Origin: Anaerotignum faecicola
Lineage (GTDB): Bacteria > Bacillota > Clostridia > Lachnospirales > Anaerotignaceae
DNA length: 64,000 bases
Assembly (NCBI RefSeq): GCF_003865035.1
Contig: NZ_BHVZ01000001.1
Span: 62,001-126,000, forward strand
Direction: 5' to 3'
A model generated the notes under the pieces. That model ran no database searches. It was not told where the DNA came from and saw only the letters and a list, made by a program, of their open reading frames with translations. A program made the position numbers and the translations under genes. Of this stretch, positions 17,579-26,067 are shown one piece after another. Each line of letters begins with the position of its first letter. The first letter of the stretch is position 1.

Positions 17579-18493
17579 TTATTTCCGCAGTCGTTCCAGC
17601 AATGCTTCAAAATAAGGCGGCAAAGGTGCCTCAAATTCCAGATATTCCCCTGTGCGCGGGTGAATAAAGCCCAGCACACGGGCATGCAGTGCCTGTCCCT
17701 CTAAGTGAATCGGCTGCTTCTTCGGGCCGTATACCATGTCACCCAGAAGCGGATGCCCGATATAGGTCATGTGTACGCGAATCTGGTGTGTCCGCCCCGT
17801 TTCCAGCTGCGCCTCAATCAGTGTAAATTTTTCCATTCTTTCGATCACGCGATAATGCGTCACCGCATGGCGGCTGTGCTTCTGCGTCACCGCCATTTTC
17901 TTTCTGTCCTGTGGATTTCTGCCGATAGGCTCGTCCACCGTCCCCTCGTCCTCCGTAAAACCGTTGTAGACCACCGCATTATATTTTCTCGTAATGCTGT
18001 GCTCTGCAAGCTGTGCCGCCAGAGACTGATGCGCCATATCGTTTTTCGCAACCATCAGCACCCCGGAGGTATCCTTATCAATGCGATGCACGATTCCGGG
18101 GCGTTTCTCCCCGTTAATGCCGCTCAGCTCGTCTCCGCAGTGAAACATCAGCGCATTGACCAATGTGCCGCTCGTATGTCCGGGAGCCGGATGCACCACC
18201 ATCCCCTGTGGCTTATTCACCACGATGACATCCGCATCCTCATATAAAATATCCAGCGGGATATCCTCCGGCAGAATTTCAACCTCCTTCACCTCAGGCA
18301 CCTCTACATCAATGATGTCCCTCTCCCGCAGCTTATAATTTGCTTTTGTCCTTCCGCCATTCAGCGTGATATGCCCTTCCTCAATCAGCTTCTGCACACC
18401 GCTGCGCGAAAGATTTTCCATGGCATCCGCAAGAAAAACGTCAATTCTTGTCCCAACGTCCTCCTGCTCCGCCCCAAAGGTAAAATATTCCAT
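17579..18493 (-). CDS. rluD: RluD/RluA-family 23S rRNA pseudouridine synthase
   Basis: A 304-residue pseudouridine synthase. An S4 RNA-binding domain (about 10-75, RIDVFLADAMENLSRSGVQKLI and the LNGGRTKANYKL turn) precedes the catalytic domain with HRIDKDTSGVLMVAKND (catalytic Asp), the Arg-Lys-Tyr of SITRKYNAVV and LETGRTHQIRVHM. It corresponds to the YlyB gene next to lspA in Bacillus. I chose ATG 18493, one base after the lspA stop, because AAAGG is 9 bases upstream; ATG 18502 is in frame but lies directly on that RBS. Confidence 0.93.
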   Translation of the reverse strand: MEYFTFGAEQEDVGTRIDVFLADAMENLSRSGVQKLIEEGHITLNGGRTKANYKLRERDIIDVEVPEVKEVEILPEDIPLDILYEDADVIVVNKPQGMVVHPAPGHTSGTLVNALMFHCGDELSGINGEKRPGIVHRIDKDTSGVLMVAKNDMAHQSLAAQLAEHSITRKYNAVVYNGFTEDEGTVDEPIGRNPQDRKKMAVTQKHSRHAVTHYRVIERMEKFTLIEAQLETGRTHQIRVHMTYIGHPLLGDMVYGPKKQPIHLEGQALHARVLGFIHPRTGEYLEFEAPLPPYFEALLERLRK

Positions 18494-18494
18494 T

Positions 18495-18977
18495 TCATTC
18501 ATCCTTTTTCTTCTTCAAATCCAAATCCTCATCCTTCAGCACAAATACAATCAGAAGCACCATCAGGATGACCCCTGCGACAACATAAATATCTGCCACA
18601 TTAAACACAGGCCAGTCAAAGAAGGTGAATTCAAAAAAATCCACCACATAGCCGCGGCATACGCGGTCAATAATATTGCCGACCGCGCCCGAAAGCACCA
18701 ATAAAAGTGCCGCGCGCAGGGGAAGATATGCCTTCTTTTTCGGCAGTGTGCGGTAAAAATAAATCAGCGCACCGGCGATTACGCCTGTCAGCACCAAAAT
18801 CAGCCACCTCTGCCCGGAGAGCATCCCGAAGGCAACCCCTCTGTTTTCCACAAACGTCAAATCCAGAAAGCCGTCCACCACCGTCATGCTGTGAATCGGC
18901 TTCAGGCTTCCCAATGCCCAGAGCTTTGTCCCCTGGTCTAATAAAATCAGTAGTATCGTTATCAAAATCGGTATCAT
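18495..18977 (-). CDS. lspA: Lipoprotein signal peptidase
   Basis: A 160-residue membrane aspartyl protease that cleaves prolipoprotein signal peptides. It has four predicted membrane helices, DQGTKLWA near the N-terminus, the FVENRGVAFGML motif and the two catalytic Asp motifs VGNIIDRVCRGYVVDFF and FNVADIYV. The start ATG 18977 has AAGGGTG 7 bases upstream; an in-frame TTG at 18983 is less likely. It is the first of the lspA-rluD-pyrB-pyrC order. Confidence 0.96.
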   Translation of the reverse strand: MIPILITILLILLDQGTKLWALGSLKPIHSMTVVDGFLDLTFVENRGVAFGMLSGQRWLILVLTGVIAGALIYFYRTLPKKKAYLPLRAALLLVLSGAVGNIIDRVCRGYVVDFFEFTFFDWPVFNVADIYVVAGVILMVLLIVFVLKDEDLDLKKKKDE

Positions 18978-19058
18978 ATTCAATCACCCTTTCGGAAGAT
19001 TTTTGCATTATACAAAACGAGCCACGGCAAGAAGACCCCGCCGCAGCTTGTCTGTTTT

Positions 19059-19538
19059 TTATTTTGTTTCCTGTGCCTTTGCTTCTTTTTCTGCCAGAAC
19101 CTCGCCCTTGTCCAGCAGCTCGATTTCTGCATAAAGCAGCAGCTTGATTCTTGTTTTCATCAGTTCGTAACGGCTTTCCAGTCCGGAAATCTTCTGTTCC
19201 AGCTCATACGCCTTTGTTCTTGCGGATGCCAGAATATCCTCTGCCTGCTGCTTCGCACTGTTGATGATGGCATCGCCATCTGCTTTTGCCGCCGCCTTTG
19301 TTTCCTCCGCAGCCGCCTCCGCAAGGCTTAATGTACGTTCAATGGATTTTTCGAGATGCTTCAACCGGTCGGTATCCTCAGCCACAGCCTCTGTCTTTGA
19401 TTTTTCCTTCTGGCTTTCCTTATACAGCTTCTCATAGTCCTCATAGATGTCATCCAAAAAGGTATCTACTTCTTCGGGGGAATAGCCTACAGCTACCTTC
19501 TTAAAGTCCTTGGTTGCGATATCGTTCGGTGTGATCAC
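19059..19538 (-). CDS. divIVA: DivIVA-family cell division protein
   Basis: A 159-residue DivIVA with a GTG start (19538) placed 7 bases after AAGGAGG. The conserved N-terminal lipid-binding domain reads MITPNDIATKDFKKVAVGYS then EEVDTFLDDIYEDYEKLY (about 1-40); the rest is coiled coil (about 45-145). DivIVA marks cell poles and septa by binding curved membrane. It sits at the end of the yggS-sepF-yggT-ylmH-divIVA division cluster. Confidence 0.95.
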   Translation of the reverse strand: MITPNDIATKDFKKVAVGYSPEEVDTFLDDIYEDYEKLYKESQKEKSKTEAVAEDTDRLKHLEKSIERTLSLAEAAAEETKAAAKADGDAIINSAKQQAEDILASARTKAYELEQKISGLESRYELMKTRIKLLLYAEIELLDKGEVLAEKEAKAQETK

Positions 19539-19550
19539 GAAAAAACCTCC

Positions 19551-20336
19551 TTATACATATTTTTCAATTTCCAATCCGATTCTGTCTTTTTTGGTTCTGC
19601 CGCCGATTTCCTTCACGCGAAACCGCCCGAAGCCGCGCAGGCTCACCAAATCCCCTTCCTTTAACAGATGGGATGTGCTTGTTACAATATTCCAGTTCAC
19701 CTGTGCCTTTTCCGCATGGATGAGCGTCTGCGTTTTCCCTCTTGCCAGATGAAATGCCTCACTTGCCACCGCATCTAGCCGCATGGATGCCACCGTTAAG
19801 CGTCTTGCCTCCGTCTGCCTTTGGGGAATGTCCTCCGCCTGCTCCGTTTCCTCCGCCACTACCGCGGTTCTGGAAACCTGCTCCAGCACAGCCGTTATGT
19901 ATGGCGAAATTTCCTCCGCCACAAAGCAGACCGCCGTATCCTCCGCCACCAGAATATCGCCCACCTTGCCGCGGTCAATGCCCAGCCCAAGGAGGGAGCC
20001 GAGATAATCTCTGTGGCTCAGATCCGTCTGTCCGAATTTTTTACTTTTTCTTCTGATTTTTACAATTTTAATCGGGAATTCCTCTGCCGCAAGCGGTTCT
20101 GTAAAAAAGCCCATCATCTGCCGCTCGCAGTCCTCCGTTCCGCCGAAAAGCGTAATCTCCAGCTCCCGAAGTCCCTGCAGCCGTTCCCGAAATCTTGCAC
20201 ATTTTGCCCGATCCATGAAATCCGTGAACGCAGGCTCTCTGCGCTTCATCGCAAAAATCGCCTGATCCAGCGCCTTTGCAAACAGCAGCCGCTCCTCGCC
20301 CTCCGGTACGCTTTTCAATAATGCCTGTCTGTCCAT
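19551..20336 (-). CDS. ylmH: YlmH-type S4-domain RNA-binding protein
   Basis: A 261-residue member of the YlmH family (S4 RNA-binding proteins of the Gram-positive division cluster; YlmH has been linked to rescue of stalled ribosomes). The conserved core has HRDYLGSLLGLGIDRGKVGDI (about 105-125) and VAEEISPYI, and the C-terminal S4 domain (about 180-240) shows MRLDAVASEAFHLARGKTQTLI and VKEIGGRTKKDRIGLEIEKYV. The start at 20336 lies 4 bases after the yggT stop. Confidence 0.92.
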   Translation of the reverse strand: MDRQALLKSVPEGEERLLFAKALDQAIFAMKRREPAFTDFMDRAKCARFRERLQGLRELEITLFGGTEDCERQMMGFFTEPLAAEEFPIKIVKIRRKSKKFGQTDLSHRDYLGSLLGLGIDRGKVGDILVAEDTAVCFVAEEISPYITAVLEQVSRTAVVAEETEQAEDIPQRQTEARRLTVASMRLDAVASEAFHLARGKTQTLIHAEKAQVNWNIVTSTSHLLKEGDLVSLRGFGRFRVKEIGGRTKKDRIGLEIEKYV

Positions 20337-20340
20337 GGCA

Positions 20341-20634
20341 TCAGAACATCCGAATGGCTGCAACCAGAAGGGTCTGCACCAATCTCATCAGGATTAACGC
20401 AAAAATAGGGGAAAAATCAAGCCCCATGCCGCCGCCGAGCGGGGATTTATCTACCATATTTCTCACAGGCCCCAGAATCGGCTCTGTCAGCTGATACAGC
20501 AAACGCCCAATGCTGCTGTTATAGCCAACGCCGAAGGGCAGCCAGGAAAACAGGATACGCACGAAGATGAGAATTTCCAATACATAGAAAAATACACCAA
20601 TCGCACTAATCAGCAATGCCTGTATACTATTCAA
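20341..20634 (-). CDS. yggT: YggT-family membrane protein
   Basis: A 97-residue protein of the YggT/YlmG family. Two hydrophobic segments (about 5-30 and 75-95) flank the family motifs FVRILFSWLPFG and LTEPILGPVRNMV. It starts with TTG (20634), with AAGGTGG about 9 bases upstream; no other in-frame start is near. Its role is unclear, probably membrane organisation or division, as judged from its constant place beside sepF. Confidence 0.9.
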   Translation of the reverse strand: MNSIQALLISAIGVFFYVLEILIFVRILFSWLPFGVGYNSSIGRLLYQLTEPILGPVRNMVDKSPLGGGMGLDFSPIFALILMRLVQTLLVAAIRMF

Positions 20635-20649
20635 TCCGCAAAACCACCT

Positions 20650-21177
20650 TTATCTGGCATTTGTCCCATTCATCCAAGGGAGCAGAACGCCTTTTGTTTT
20701 TAATTCTTCTTTAAAATCACCGGAAATATCCACATTTTCTGGCGCAATAATAAAAATATTATTGGCTACGCGCTGAATGGAGCCCTCCAGAGAATAGCAG
20801 GTGCCGCTCAAAAAGTCCATAATGCGCTGCGCAATGGGGTATTCCACCTTTTCCAGATTGACTACAACAGGACGTTTGGTTTTAATCTGGTCACAGATTT
20901 CCTGTGCATCCTCGTAACATTCAGGCTTGATGATAACTACCTGCATCTGTACGCTTGTGTTCACGCTGTAAATCTGGGGATTTGCCGCGTTCTTCGGAGC
21001 CGCCTTACGGGGCGCAGGTGCGCTGTATTCCGTCTCTCTTGCGTCACGCAGACCATAATTCTCTCTTACGGGTGCAGGGGCAGGTGCCGCTGTATCGTAA
21101 TCATCCTCATAGTAATCATCATCGTCTTCATATTCGCCAAACATTAAGTCTTTCATTCTGTCAAAAATCTTCGCCAC
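20650..21177 (-). CDS. sepF: Cell division protein SepF
   Basis: A 175-residue SepF, which bundles FtsZ and ties the Z ring to the membrane. It starts with GTG 21177 after AGGAGG. The N-terminal amphipathic membrane anchor is MAKIFDRMKDLMFG; an Asp/Tyr-rich and Pro/Ala-rich linker (about 16-70) leads to the SepF core with VVIIKPECYEDAQEICDQI, KRPVVVNLEKVE and IMDFLSGTCYSLEGSIQRV. It stands in the canonical ylm cluster. Confidence 0.96.
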   Translation of the reverse strand: MAKIFDRMKDLMFGEYEDDDDYYEDDYDTAAPAPAPVRENYGLRDARETEYSAPAPRKAAPKNAANPQIYSVNTSVQMQVVIIKPECYEDAQEICDQIKTKRPVVVNLEKVEYPIAQRIMDFLSGTCYSLEGSIQRVANNIFIIAPENVDISGDFKEELKTKGVLLPWMNGTNAR

Positions 21178-21207
21178 AATACGTTCCTCCTAAGCTGTTT
21201 CTATTGC

Positions 21208-21927
21208 TCATCCTTTGTTGGGATAATATCTTTCTCCGAAAATACCTGTGCCCACGCGGACAATGGTCGCACCCTCTTCGATGGCAACCTCGTAATCGCC
21301 CGTCATCCCCATGGATAAGGTATCCATCTTTATATTATCAATTTTTTTCCCGTTCATGTCAACCAGTAATTCTCTCATTTGACGAAAAACTTCTCTGTTT
21401 TCCTCCTGATTTTCAACAAAAGGCGCAACCGTCATCAGCCCACGCACGCGAATATGCTGCATTTTCGCAATCTCTCTGAGCAGCGCTTCGGTATCCTCCG
21501 GCTTCACGCCGAATTTGCTTTCCTCCGCTGCCATGTTCACCTCAATCAGAATATCCATCACAATATCCTTCTGTGCCGCGCGCTTTTCAATTTCCTCCGC
21601 CAGCTTCAGGCTTTCCACAGAATGAATCATATCCACCTTATCAATGATATATTTCACCTTGTTTGTCTGCAAATGCCCAATTAAGTGCCAGTGGATTCTC
21701 TCTCCCTCCGGCGCATATTCCATCATCGGCTCATATTTTTCCATGATTTCCTGCACCTTGTTTTCGCCCAGAGAAAGACACCCTGCCTGCACCGCCTCGC
21801 CAATCAGCTCCACAGGCTTTGTCTTGCTGACTGCCAACAGAAGTACGTCCTCCGCCGTTCTGCCGCTTTTTTCTGCGGCTGCCGCAATTTTTGCTCTCAC
21901 ATTCTGAATATTTTCAACTACGCTCAT
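21208..21927 (-). CDS. yggS: YggS-family PLP homeostasis protein
   Basis: A 239-residue PLP-binding protein of the YggS/PLPBP family, a single TIM-barrel domain thought to control free pyridoxal phosphate. The PLP lysine is in VLLLAVSKTKPVE (about 28-40). Other family motifs are LGENKVQEIMEKYE, WHLIGHLQTNKVKYI, VNMAAEESKFGV, GLMTVAPF and LSMGMTGDYEVAIEEGATIVRVGTGIFG, which binds phosphate. It is the YlmE position of the ylm cluster. Confidence 0.96.
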   Translation of the reverse strand: MSVVENIQNVRAKIAAAAEKSGRTAEDVLLLAVSKTKPVELIGEAVQAGCLSLGENKVQEIMEKYEPMMEYAPEGERIHWHLIGHLQTNKVKYIIDKVDMIHSVESLKLAEEIEKRAAQKDIVMDILIEVNMAAEESKFGVKPEDTEALLREIAKMQHIRVRGLMTVAPFVENQEENREVFRQMRELLVDMNGKKIDNIKMDTLSMGMTGDYEVAIEEGATIVRVGTGIFGERYYPNKG

Positions 21928-21966
21928 ATTTCTGCCTTCTTTCTATCTCTTTATCCATCCGGACGC

Positions 21967-23628
21967 TTAAAAAACGCTGTCGCCCTCCTTGATATTTTTT
22001 GCATCGGAAACAATCGTATCGTATGGCTGCAGCCCCGTTGTGCTGCCTGCCTGCACAATGGCGTATTCCTGATTCTGTTCCACAACATCAATTACAACAA
22101 ACTTCGCGATGGAGCTGTTTGCCACATAAACCCCTGCGTGCGGCAGCAGCTCGGAAAGCGTTACCTGTGCGGCATCCTCGCCTGTACCCTGCAGCACAAC
22201 GTCGCCTGTTTTCAGTCCGCTGTCCTCCAATTCAATGTAAACCGCATCCTCATCGCTCGTCACAGCGGTAATGTCGGTAAATTTCGTGCTGCTTCCCTTC
22301 ACAAGCAAAACACCCGTATTGCCCATGCTTTCCGTCAGACAGCTTCTGGGGATTTTCAGCAGGGATTTTTCCACAATCGCATCATTGGGAATCTTCAGAC
22401 CCTCTGTCACAGTCCCCTCTAAGCTGAAGGAAATCGTGCGGCTTTCCATGAAGTCCTCCATGTGCTCATAGCTTGAGAAAACAACCTTTGTCTGCTTATC
22501 TCCTGCGGTGAGGCTTTCCACATCTGCGCTGATTTTGTAGGTTTCTTCCTCCGTCATCATATTCAGGGTACGGCTTGTTTTGCCTGCCTCCCAGCCTGCT
22601 ACGGCGTTGTTCGGCAGATATGCAACCACATACCACTTGTTATCCGTAATAATCTTAAAGAGCGGATCGCCCTTGGCAACGCTTTTCGCCTTGGAGATAT
22701 ACTGTGTCTTTGCATCCCCGATCTGCTTTTCCGTTACCTGCTCCGCCTTGTCGGGTGTCAGCTTTTTCTCCATCCCGTCATAGCTCAGACAAAGCACACC
22801 TGCCTCCGATGCCGTCAGCGCACTTTGGTTCTGCGCCAGCTGCTGCTCGTACACATTTCTTTCCTCTGTCAGCTGTGAAAGGCTATCCACATTCTCTGTC
22901 AGCCAAATTTCGTTTCTCTGATCCATAAAGGAGGTCACTTGGCTTTTCAGCGTATACATATAGGAAAGGCTCGACCGCATGGAACGCCCTGCATAGGCAT
23001 CCACCGTCCGGCTCACGTTATCCTCCAAACGGGAAATATCCTCCGAAAAGGCAGATAAATCCGTTCTTGCCTTCTGGCTTTTCAGAATATCCTTATCAAT
23101 CTGGTTCAGCTTGCTTTCCAGCGCATCCGTTGAATCCGTATCCTTTACCGTGCAGACCACTGCGCCCTTCGGCACATAGTCCCCCTGCGAATACTGATAA
23201 TACGGCTGCCCGTCTCTGGTGCTGTCCACCACATATTCCTCCCGAAGGATCAGCCCCGTATAAACCTCAGGCGTATCAATCGTGCCGTATGCCACCGTTT
23301 CCACATCAATATCAGAGCCCTTTATCGCAAGGCTGCCAATCTGCCCCACCAGATACAGCGCAATGATTGCAAATACAAGCAAAGGCATCATCATGTGGCT
23401 GCCTCTTCTTCTCTGCCTGTGCTTCTTCCTCTTTGCAGGATGCGGTGTCTGCGCATAGCCCATCTGCGCCTGCTGCCATTCGCGTGCCTGTCTCTCCGCC
23501 TGCGCCTGTCGTCTCTGCCGTTCTCTTTGCAGATTGTAGACATTGTCCCTTGTGGGATAACGGTTCACAGGTGCCTCCGGTCGGGGCGGTCTTCTTTTTT
23601 TTCTATTCCCTGAGGAACCTTTTTTCAT
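21967..23628 (-). CDS. HlyD-like single-pass membrane protein at the head of the sepF cluster
   Basis: A 553-residue protein of unknown role. A strongly basic cytoplasmic N-terminus (KKGSSGNRKKRRPPRP and further Arg/Gln-rich stretches, 1-75) is followed by one membrane helix (about 80-97, MMMPLLVFAIIALYLVGQ) and a large extracytoplasmic part. That part has an HlyD/biotinyl-like strand pattern (TGLILREEYVVDS, GDYVPKGAVVCTVKDTDS), a coiled coil (about 170-255) and a second beta region (KGDPLFKIITDNKWYVVAYLP). Start 23628 follows GGGGGAT; in-frame starts further up lack an RBS. Similar proteins occur upstream of sepF in other Clostridia from memory, suggesting a wall- or division-linked role rather than export. 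Confidence 0.75.
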   Translation of the reverse strand: MKKGSSGNRKKRRPPRPEAPVNRYPTRDNVYNLQRERQRRQAQAERQAREWQQAQMGYAQTPHPAKRKKHRQRRRGSHMMMPLLVFAIIALYLVGQIGSLAIKGSDIDVETVAYGTIDTPEVYTGLILREEYVVDSTRDGQPYYQYSQGDYVPKGAVVCTVKDTDSTDALESKLNQIDKDILKSQKARTDLSAFSEDISRLEDNVSRTVDAYAGRSMRSSLSYMYTLKSQVTSFMDQRNEIWLTENVDSLSQLTEERNVYEQQLAQNQSALTASEAGVLCLSYDGMEKKLTPDKAEQVTEKQIGDAKTQYISKAKSVAKGDPLFKIITDNKWYVVAYLPNNAVAGWEAGKTSRTLNMMTEEETYKISADVESLTAGDKQTKVVFSSYEHMEDFMESRTISFSLEGTVTEGLKIPNDAIVEKSLLKIPRSCLTESMGNTGVLLVKGSSTKFTDITAVTSDEDAVYIELEDSGLKTGDVVLQGTGEDAAQVTLSELLPHAGVYVANSSIAKFVVIDVVEQNQEYAIVQAGSTTGLQPYDTIVSDAKNIKEGDSVF

Positions 23629-23694
23629 GGGAATCCCCCTGTTCCTTTTCTTCACTCGCCCCATATTGCGGGCATAATACCATAAGTAATTTTG

Positions 23695-23723
23695 ATTATA
23701 ATACAAAAAAAAGAAAAGGTAAA
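23695..23723 (-). promoter_or_regulatory. Promoter of the HlyD-like/yggS/sepF cluster
   Basis: On the minus strand TTTACC (23723-23718), a 17-bp T-rich spacer, and a perfect -10 TATAAT (23700-23695), 67 bases upstream of the ATG. Confidence 0.65.
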
Positions 23724-23765
23724 CCTCCCTAATCGAACTCTAAGAAAAATCTTTTCAAAAGACGG

Positions 23766-23795
23766 CTGGCAAATGCGTTCCTTCTTTGTTATAAT
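23766..23795 (+). promoter_or_regulatory. Promoter of the acylphosphatase gene
   Basis: CTGGCA (23766-23771), an 18-bp spacer and a perfect -10 TATAAT (23790-23795), 33 bases before ATG 23829. Confidence 0.6.
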
Positions 23796-23828
23796 GTATA
23801 AACAGAAAAACAAATAGGTGGTGATTGC

Positions 23829-24188
23829 ATGAAACCCATTGAAGCATTAAAATCCGCAAGAAATACTTATATCTGCCATCAGGTGAATCGCGTCCGATTG
23901 CCCGATTTTGAAGAAAACCGCTTTGTCCGCCGCCATATCACCTTCCACGGACGTGTACAAAAGGTCGGCTTTCGCATCGAGCTGGCGCAGATGGCAGAAA
24001 GACTGGAGCTGACCGGCTGGGTAAAAAATGCCGAAAATGGGGAGGTTATCGCAGAGGTGCAGGGCTTTGAAAGCCGCATCCGCTTCCTGCTGAAATTCAT
24101 GAATTCCCTCAAACGCATCAAAATCAGAAAAATGGATAATAAACCCCATTCCATACGGGAAGATGAAACAACCTTTAAAATTCTATAA
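23829..24188 (+). CDS. acyP: Acylphosphatase
   Basis: A 119-residue acylphosphatase, hydrolysing acyl phosphates. The active-site motif is HGRVQKVGFR (about 40-49), with the catalytic Arg, and the catalytic Asn is in GWVKNAENGEVIAEVQG. The domain is about 90 residues, so there is an N-terminal extension of about 35 residues and a basic C-terminus (RIKIRKMDNKPHS). AGGTGGTGA precedes ATG 23829. The gene is a single unit facing spoIVA. Confidence 0.9.
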   Translation: MKPIEALKSARNTYICHQVNRVRLPDFEENRFVRRHITFHGRVQKVGFRIELAQMAERLELTGWVKNAENGEVIAEVQGFESRIRFLLKFMNSLKRIKIRKMDNKPHSIREDETTFKIL

Positions 24189-24196
24189 ACAATCAA

Positions 24197-24221
24197 AAAG
24201 CTGAGGAAAAATTCCCCAGCT
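24197..24221 (+). terminator. Hairpin after the acylphosphatase gene
   Basis: AAGCTGAGG pairs with CCCCAGCTT across an AT-rich 7-base loop, 9 bases after the stop. No U tract follows; instead the 244-bp repeat begins directly. Confidence 0.5.
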
Positions 24222-24222
24222 T

Positions 24223-24466
24223 CAGACTGTAGACAAAGTAATTTTGAGGCAGCGGAAGGGCTTGGGAAACGAACTGTTCATTACTTTGCTACGCAAAGCA
24301 GGCTTCGCCTGCCGCCCCTTCTTGGGCGGTAAGTATTTTCCCGAATAGTATCCGCAGTCGGAATTCATTTCCGGCGAGGAAAACAGCGAGTTTCAAGGCT
24401 TTTTAGCCGATGGAACTCGTCTGTTTATTCTTCTGTCCAAACAAGTCGAAATCCTGATTTCGACTT
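24223..24466. repeat. 244-bp intergenic repeat, copy 1
   Basis: This sequence recurs in the same orientation and at the same length at 26068-26311, with only scattered substitutions. It contains hairpins TTTGC-TAC-GCAAA, GCAGGC-TTC-GCCTGC and CCGCCC-CTTCTT-GGGCGG in its first half and ends with the perfect inverted repeat AAGTCGAAATC-CT-GATTTCGACTT (24443-24466). No open reading frame is shared by the copies. It resembles a non-autonomous repeat family (MITE- or REP-like). It abuts the spoIVA stop. Confidence 0.85.
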
Positions 24467-24471
24467 ATTCT

Positions 24472-25950
24472 TTACAAAATAATACAAATCAATCCGCCGC
24501 TGCCCTCGTTCACAATCTTTTGCAGCGTCTCCTGCAGCTTCATCTGTGCATCCTCCGGCATCCGATAAATTTTATTCTGCATCCCGTCACTGACCATAGA
24601 GCTCAGCGTCCGCCCGAAAATATTCAAATCCCAGATTTTCTCCGGCTCCGATTCGTAATCCGCAATCAGTCGGTCGATAAACTCCCGCGACTGCTCCTCG
24701 TTCCCGATGATTGGCGAAACCTCCGTTTCTACGTCTGCCTTGATTAAATGAATAGATTCTCCCTTTGCGCGCAGCTTAATGCCGTAGCGGCTTCCCTGCT
24801 TAAATACCTCAGGCTTCTCCAGCGTAATTTCCTCAAACACCGGTGTCACCACACCGTAGCCCTTCCGCCGCACATCGTTCAGCGCCGTCGCAATCTTGTC
24901 ATATTCCTGCTTCGTTTCCGAAAGCATTTTTATCGTAGAAATAAGCGCATAGTCATTTTCAATCGGCATCTCCACCGTTTCGCTCAGAATCTGATAGAAT
25001 AACCCATCCGCAAAATTAAGCGCAATCTCCGCCGCGCCCTCTCCCGGCAAAATTCGGTCGGTATATGCCTTTTTCAGAAAATCCGTTTCCCCAAGCGTCC
25101 CGATTGCCTGCTCCACATCCGCAAGCTTCTCCACCTGCGCCATCACGCCCTTCAGCGCATCCGTCAAGCCCTGCTTCAGCCAATGTCCCTGCTCCAGTGT
25201 TTCCACCCATCCGGGGAAAAAGAACCGAAGCTCGCGCAATGGGAACTGATACAGCATCCGCTCCAAAATCCTCCGAATGTCCTCCGCCTTCAGCTGCGCC
25301 GCATTGACCGCCAACACAGGCACGCCGTATTTTTTCTCCAACTCGCTCCGCAGGCTCTCTGTGCTGTCGCTGTAGGGTGCGGCGGTGTTCAGCAGAATCA
25401 AAAACGGCTTGCCCAATTCCTGCAGCTCTGCAACCACCCGTTCCTCTGCCTCCTCATAATTTTCCCGCGGCAGCTCGGTCACGCTCCCGTCCGTTGTCAC
25501 TACCATCCCTATGGTGGAATGGTCGGTAATGACCTTTTTCGTCCCCAGCTCCGCCGCTTCGCGAAAGGGCATCGCATTCTCCGCCCATGGCGTATGTACC
25601 ATTCTGGGGCTGTCCCCGTCCATGTCGCCCTCTGCCCCCGGCACCAGATACCCCACGCAGTCAATCATCCGCACGCGCACATCTGCATTGTCTCCCAAGG
25701 AAATTTCCACCGCTTCATTCGGCACAAATTTCGGCTCTGTCGTCATGATTGTCCTTCCGCTTGCCGATTGCGGCAGTTCGTCCTTCGCCCGCTCCCTCGT
25801 GTAGGTGTTTGCAATGTGCGGCAGCACCAGCAAATCCATAAACCGCTTGATAAAGGTCGATTTCCCTGTTCTCACAGGTCCCACCACGCCGATATAAATG
25901 TCTCCGCCCGTCCGCTCCGCAATGTCCTGATAAATATTGAATGTTTCCAT
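24472..25950 (-). CDS. spoIVA: Stage IV sporulation protein A
   Basis: A 492-residue SpoIVA, the same length as the Bacillus protein. It is the ATPase that forms the base layer of the spore coat on the forespore surface. The N-terminal P-loop is GVVGPVRTGKSTFIKRFM (about 21-38), followed by the ERAKDELPQSASGRTIMTTEPKF region and VRMIDCVGYLVPGAEG. The C-terminus ends EGSGGLICIIL, close to the membrane-anchor-binding tail of the family. The start at 25950 follows GGAGG; the in-frame codon at 25989 would add residues unlike the family. A sigma-E-type promoter lies upstream. Its presence shows a spore-former. Confidence 0.97.
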   Translation of the reverse strand: METFNIYQDIAERTGGDIYIGVVGPVRTGKSTFIKRFMDLLVLPHIANTYTRERAKDELPQSASGRTIMTTEPKFVPNEAVEISLGDNADVRVRMIDCVGYLVPGAEGDMDGDSPRMVHTPWAENAMPFREAAELGTKKVITDHSTIGMVVTTDGSVTELPRENYEEAEERVVAELQELGKPFLILLNTAAPYSDSTESLRSELEKKYGVPVLAVNAAQLKAEDIRRILERMLYQFPLRELRFFFPGWVETLEQGHWLKQGLTDALKGVMAQVEKLADVEQAIGTLGETDFLKKAYTDRILPGEGAAEIALNFADGLFYQILSETVEMPIENDYALISTIKMLSETKQEYDKIATALNDVRRKGYGVVTPVFEEITLEKPEVFKQGSRYGIKLRAKGESIHLIKADVETEVSPIIGNEEQSREFIDRLIADYESEPEKIWDLNIFGRTLSSMVSDGMQNKIYRMPEDAQMKLQETLQKIVNEGSGGLICIIL

Positions 25951-25992
25951 GCCTTTTCCTCCGTTTCTTTCGCAACTGTATCCATACAATGC

Positions 25993-26022
25993 AATTTATG
26001 GAAAATCAAACAGGAATATGCC
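25993..26022 (-). promoter_or_regulatory. Sigma-E-type promoter of spoIVA
   Basis: On the minus strand the -35 GGCATATT (26022-26015) and -10 CATAAATT (26000-25993) are separated by 14 bp, matching the sigma-E consensus (KMATATT, 14 bp, CATACAnT) with one change. It lies 42 bases upstream of the spoIVA ATG, in accord with mother-cell expression. Confidence 0.8.
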
Positions 26023-26044
26023 AATTCTTTTGCAGACAGCGAAA

Positions 26045-26066
26045 AACCCCTGCCTTCGCAGGGGTT
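26045..26066. terminator. Perfect 9-bp hairpin, copy 1
   Basis: AACCCCTGC-CTTC-GCAGGGGTT. An identical hairpin lies at 26339-26360, on the other side of repeat copy 2. No long U tract follows on the minus strand. Confidence 0.6.
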
Positions 26067-26067
26067 C

